A stretch of DNA of 64,000 nucleotides from Candidatus Saccharimonadota bacterium. GTDB lineage: Bacteria > Patescibacteriota > Saccharimonadia > Saccharimonadales > Saccharimonadaceae. The translations under genes and the position numbers were made by a program. Location: positions 62,001-126,000 of the forward strand of contig JAUMZP010000001.1 in NCBI GenBank assembly GCA_030528025.1, in the 5' to 3' direction. The notes beneath the pieces are model-generated. The model was not told the origin of the DNA. It saw only the letters and a program-made list of their open reading frames with translations, and searched no databases. Below are positions 62,808 through 64,000 of this stretch, piece after piece (positions within the stretch are counted from its first letter, which is position 1; every line of letters starts with the position of its first letter).

Positions 62808-63068
62808 ATGAAAGAAAAGCATATGCAAACCCTCGGATGGGTCGCAACAGCAATGTCGGTGATGATGTATGTGTCATACATTCCACAAATCGCGGGTAAC
62901 ATGAATGGGCATAAAGGTGATTTCCTTCAGCCAGCAGTCGCAGCAGTGAACTGTACGTTGTGGGTTATCTATGGCCTATGTAAAGAGAAGCGTGACCTGC
63001 CGCTGGTTGCAGCTAACTTGCCTGGGGTTATCTTTGGCTTGATTGCAGCGACGACGGCACTTATGTAA
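62808..63068 (+). CDS. SemiSWEET-type sugar transporter (PQ-loop)
   Basis: 86 residues, three hydrophobic helices. The PQ motif is YVSYIPQIAGNM (P26-Q27), with DFLQPAVAAVNCTLWVIYGL on the second helix, where N48 and W52 are family-typical. SemiSWEETs dimerise to form a passive sugar pore. AAGGAG lies 9 bases before the ATG, and the gene has its own promoter and terminator. A passive carrier would suit an organism taking sugars from its host. Confidence 0.93.
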   Translation: MKEKHMQTLGWVATAMSVMMYVSYIPQIAGNMNGHKGDFLQPAVAAVNCTLWVIYGLCKEKRDLPLVAANLPGVIFGLIAATTALM

Positions 63069-63104
63069 TAGCTACTTAAGCTTTCTAGTGCAATACAATA
63101 CACC

Positions 63105-63143
63105 AAATGAGCGTCTCTCCATGGTGTGTAGAGACGCTCATTT
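63105..63143 (+). terminator. Long perfect hairpin between convergent genes
   Basis: 14-bp stem AAATGAGCGTCTCT (63105-63118) / AGAGACGCTCATTT (63130-63143). The terminal T-run is short, but the position between convergent genes fits a two-way terminator. Confidence 0.7.
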
Positions 63144-63172
63144 GCAACTAGAGTGAGATGGGTGGGGTAATA

Positions 63173-63607
63173 CTAACTGGTTGTGCTGTGTTCGCTAGAA
63201 TCAGGCTGCACGGAATCGGCTTTTTCTGCGAATACTCTGTCAATACGGTCATAATATCTGGGTTCCTTCGTCTCTGCGATAAGCATAAGCTGGTCCTTGA
63301 GTAGCTCTGGCGTTGTTGGATATACCAATGGAATGTTGACAAATAGGTAGGAGCTGCTATTCGGCAAGCCATATGCAACATGGTCAGTGACTGGGCTGAT
63401 TACATTAACGCGTTGTTGTGCCCAACCATCCGCTTATATTTCTCTAATTTTCGTGCCGATCGGCGTTCGCGAGCCTCTGTAATTAGTTCTGTTACTCGTG
63501 AAGCTAGTGTCCCAATAGCACGTGCACCTTTAGGTGTTGGGGGGGGTGATTTCGCCAGTAGGCTCGAGCTGGCTTGATTGTGGAGAAAATTGTTCATGCA
63601 TGTTCAT
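63173..63607 (-). pseudogene. Small gene broken by two frame changes
   Basis: Three protein-like pieces follow each other in two frames. Piece 1 starts at ATG 63607 (MNMHEQFSPQSSQLEPTGEI) and runs into an 8-base C run (minus strand, 63539-63546). Removing one C joins it to piece 2 (PKGARAIGTLASRVTELI, ending RKLEKYKR). Around 63410-63436 a further one-base change joins it to piece 3 (ADGWAQQRVNVISP, then DHVAYGLPNSSSYL, ending STTS). The two changes compensate. TATAAT (minus, 63621-63626) lies upstream. It could be a real pseudogene, slippage at the C run, or sequence errors. An alternative intact start for piece 2 is ATG 63597. Function unknown. Confidence 0.5.
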
Positions 63608-63760
63608 GCATAGTGCGTTCATTATACTATATGTTGGCGATATGTGCCCATTAATACACAACGTCGCACGACGCTGCAGTGCGACCTTGTTGCAAGCCAA
63701 CCCGCAAGAAAACTGGGACAACCAACTGGACTGCCCCATCAACAACACCGTCTGCAACGA

Positions 63761-63792
63761 CGAAGCGCTCACCAGTGGTGGTGAGCGCTTCG
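63761..63792. other. Perfect 13-bp inverted repeat
   Basis: CGAAGCGCTCACC (63761-63773) / GGTGAGCGCTTCG (63780-63792) with a 6-base loop. There is no T-run on either strand. It lies downstream of tRNA-Arg on the minus strand, so it may be a processing or termination structure. Confidence 0.5.
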
Positions 63793-63852
63793 CATCTTCA
63801 TCAACCAACCCAGACCGTGTTACTCATGACCTAGGTTTGGGTAAGGCTATCG

Positions 63853-63929
63853 TGGTACACCCGGCGCGATTCGAACGCACGACCTTTGGCTCCGCAAGCC
63901 AACGCTCTATCCAGCTGAGCTACGAGTGC
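63853..63929 (-). tRNA. tRNA-Arg (anticodon GCG)
   Basis: 77 bases with encoded CCA. The acceptor is GCACTCG/CGGGTGT with two wobble pairs, the D arm is GCTC/GAGC, and the anticodon loop TTGCGGA lies between TTGGC and GCCAA. The T arm is GTGCG-TTCGAAT-CGCGC. The anticodon reads CGC and, by wobble, CGU. Most bacteria use ACG (edited to ICG) instead. Confidence 0.92.
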
Positions 63930-64000
63930 ATACCTGGGAAACAAATGTTGCCCAGACCAAACTATAAGGTGCACTGGATAATACCAGATCGCTTATTATT

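Noticed and set aside
63530-63808. 92-codon minus-strand frame across the broken gene
   Set aside because: Only its last part, from ATG 63607, is protein-like. The upstream part covers the inverted repeat and lacks a start signal.
1-64000. UGA recoding as in Gracilibacteria/SR1
   Set aside because: TGA ends several genes at ATGA junctions, and no gene has in-frame TGA codons.
1-64000. CRISPR array, insertion sequence or prophage
   Set aside because: No direct-repeat/spacer pattern, transposase motif or phage structural gene was found. The only tandem repeats are inside the ChW and LRR proteins and a 10-base duplication near 63591.

Overview
The window looks like a chromosomal segment of an ultrasmall host-associated Patescibacterium, most likely a Candidatus Saccharibacteria (TM7) member. 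This is an inference from gene content: a PrgI/VirB4-type secretion locus, a T4SS_pilin-family pilin, ChW-repeat and beta-helix surface proteins, many glycosyltransferases, a SemiSWEET, a SucCD pair with no other TCA-cycle gene in view, and Mur/FemAB wall enzymes. TGA is used as a stop in several genes (for example the ATGA junctions near 11401, 17058, 29933, 43444 and 57383), so the code is standard and not the recoded UGA of Gracilibacteria/SR1. Gene density is high and operons are compact.

Layout. 1-21.2 kb is a cell-surface polysaccharide region: a GT8-like transferase, RmlD, a Wzx-like flippase, a DUF2142 membrane protein, a secreted ChW-repeat protein, a tandem-domain GT4 protein, GT2 enzymes, a Wzm/Wzt-type ABC exporter, a GtrB/GtrA-like pair and a cupin sugar-phosphate protein. 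SucC/SucD sit inside it. 21.4-27.8 kb is the replication-origin block: khpB(jag)-yidC, rnpA and rpmH on the minus strand, then dnaA, dnaN and recF on the plus strand. DnaA boxes lie on both sides of dnaA. 27.8-41.6 kb is a minus-strand type IV secretion-like locus: a membrane protein with TrbL/VirB6 character, PrgI, a TraC-like protein and a VirB4 ATPase. It also carries a polytopic protein ending in an M15/VanY D,D-carboxypeptidase and a two-domain glucosaminidase + NlpC/P60-like hydrolase, so wall-cutting functions are built into the locus.

42-58 kb is mixed housekeeping: a MacB-like ABC pair, a PGI/PMI-like isomerase, a short MurE-like ligase, TsaD, two FemAB-family transferases, ValS, RlmH, a HIT protein and tRNA-Ser genes. 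58-64 kb has a T4SS pilin, a third tRNA-Ser, a 955-residue beta-helix + LRR secreted protein, a SemiSWEET, an apparently frame-disrupted small gene and tRNA-Arg(GCG).

A recurrent regulatory pattern is a TATAAT-like -10 element only 6-10 bases before the start codon of operon-leading genes. Genes inside operons, and some leading genes, have ordinary AAGGAG-type ribosome sites. This suggests leaderless transcription is common here. Rho-independent hairpins with T-runs mark many gene ends.
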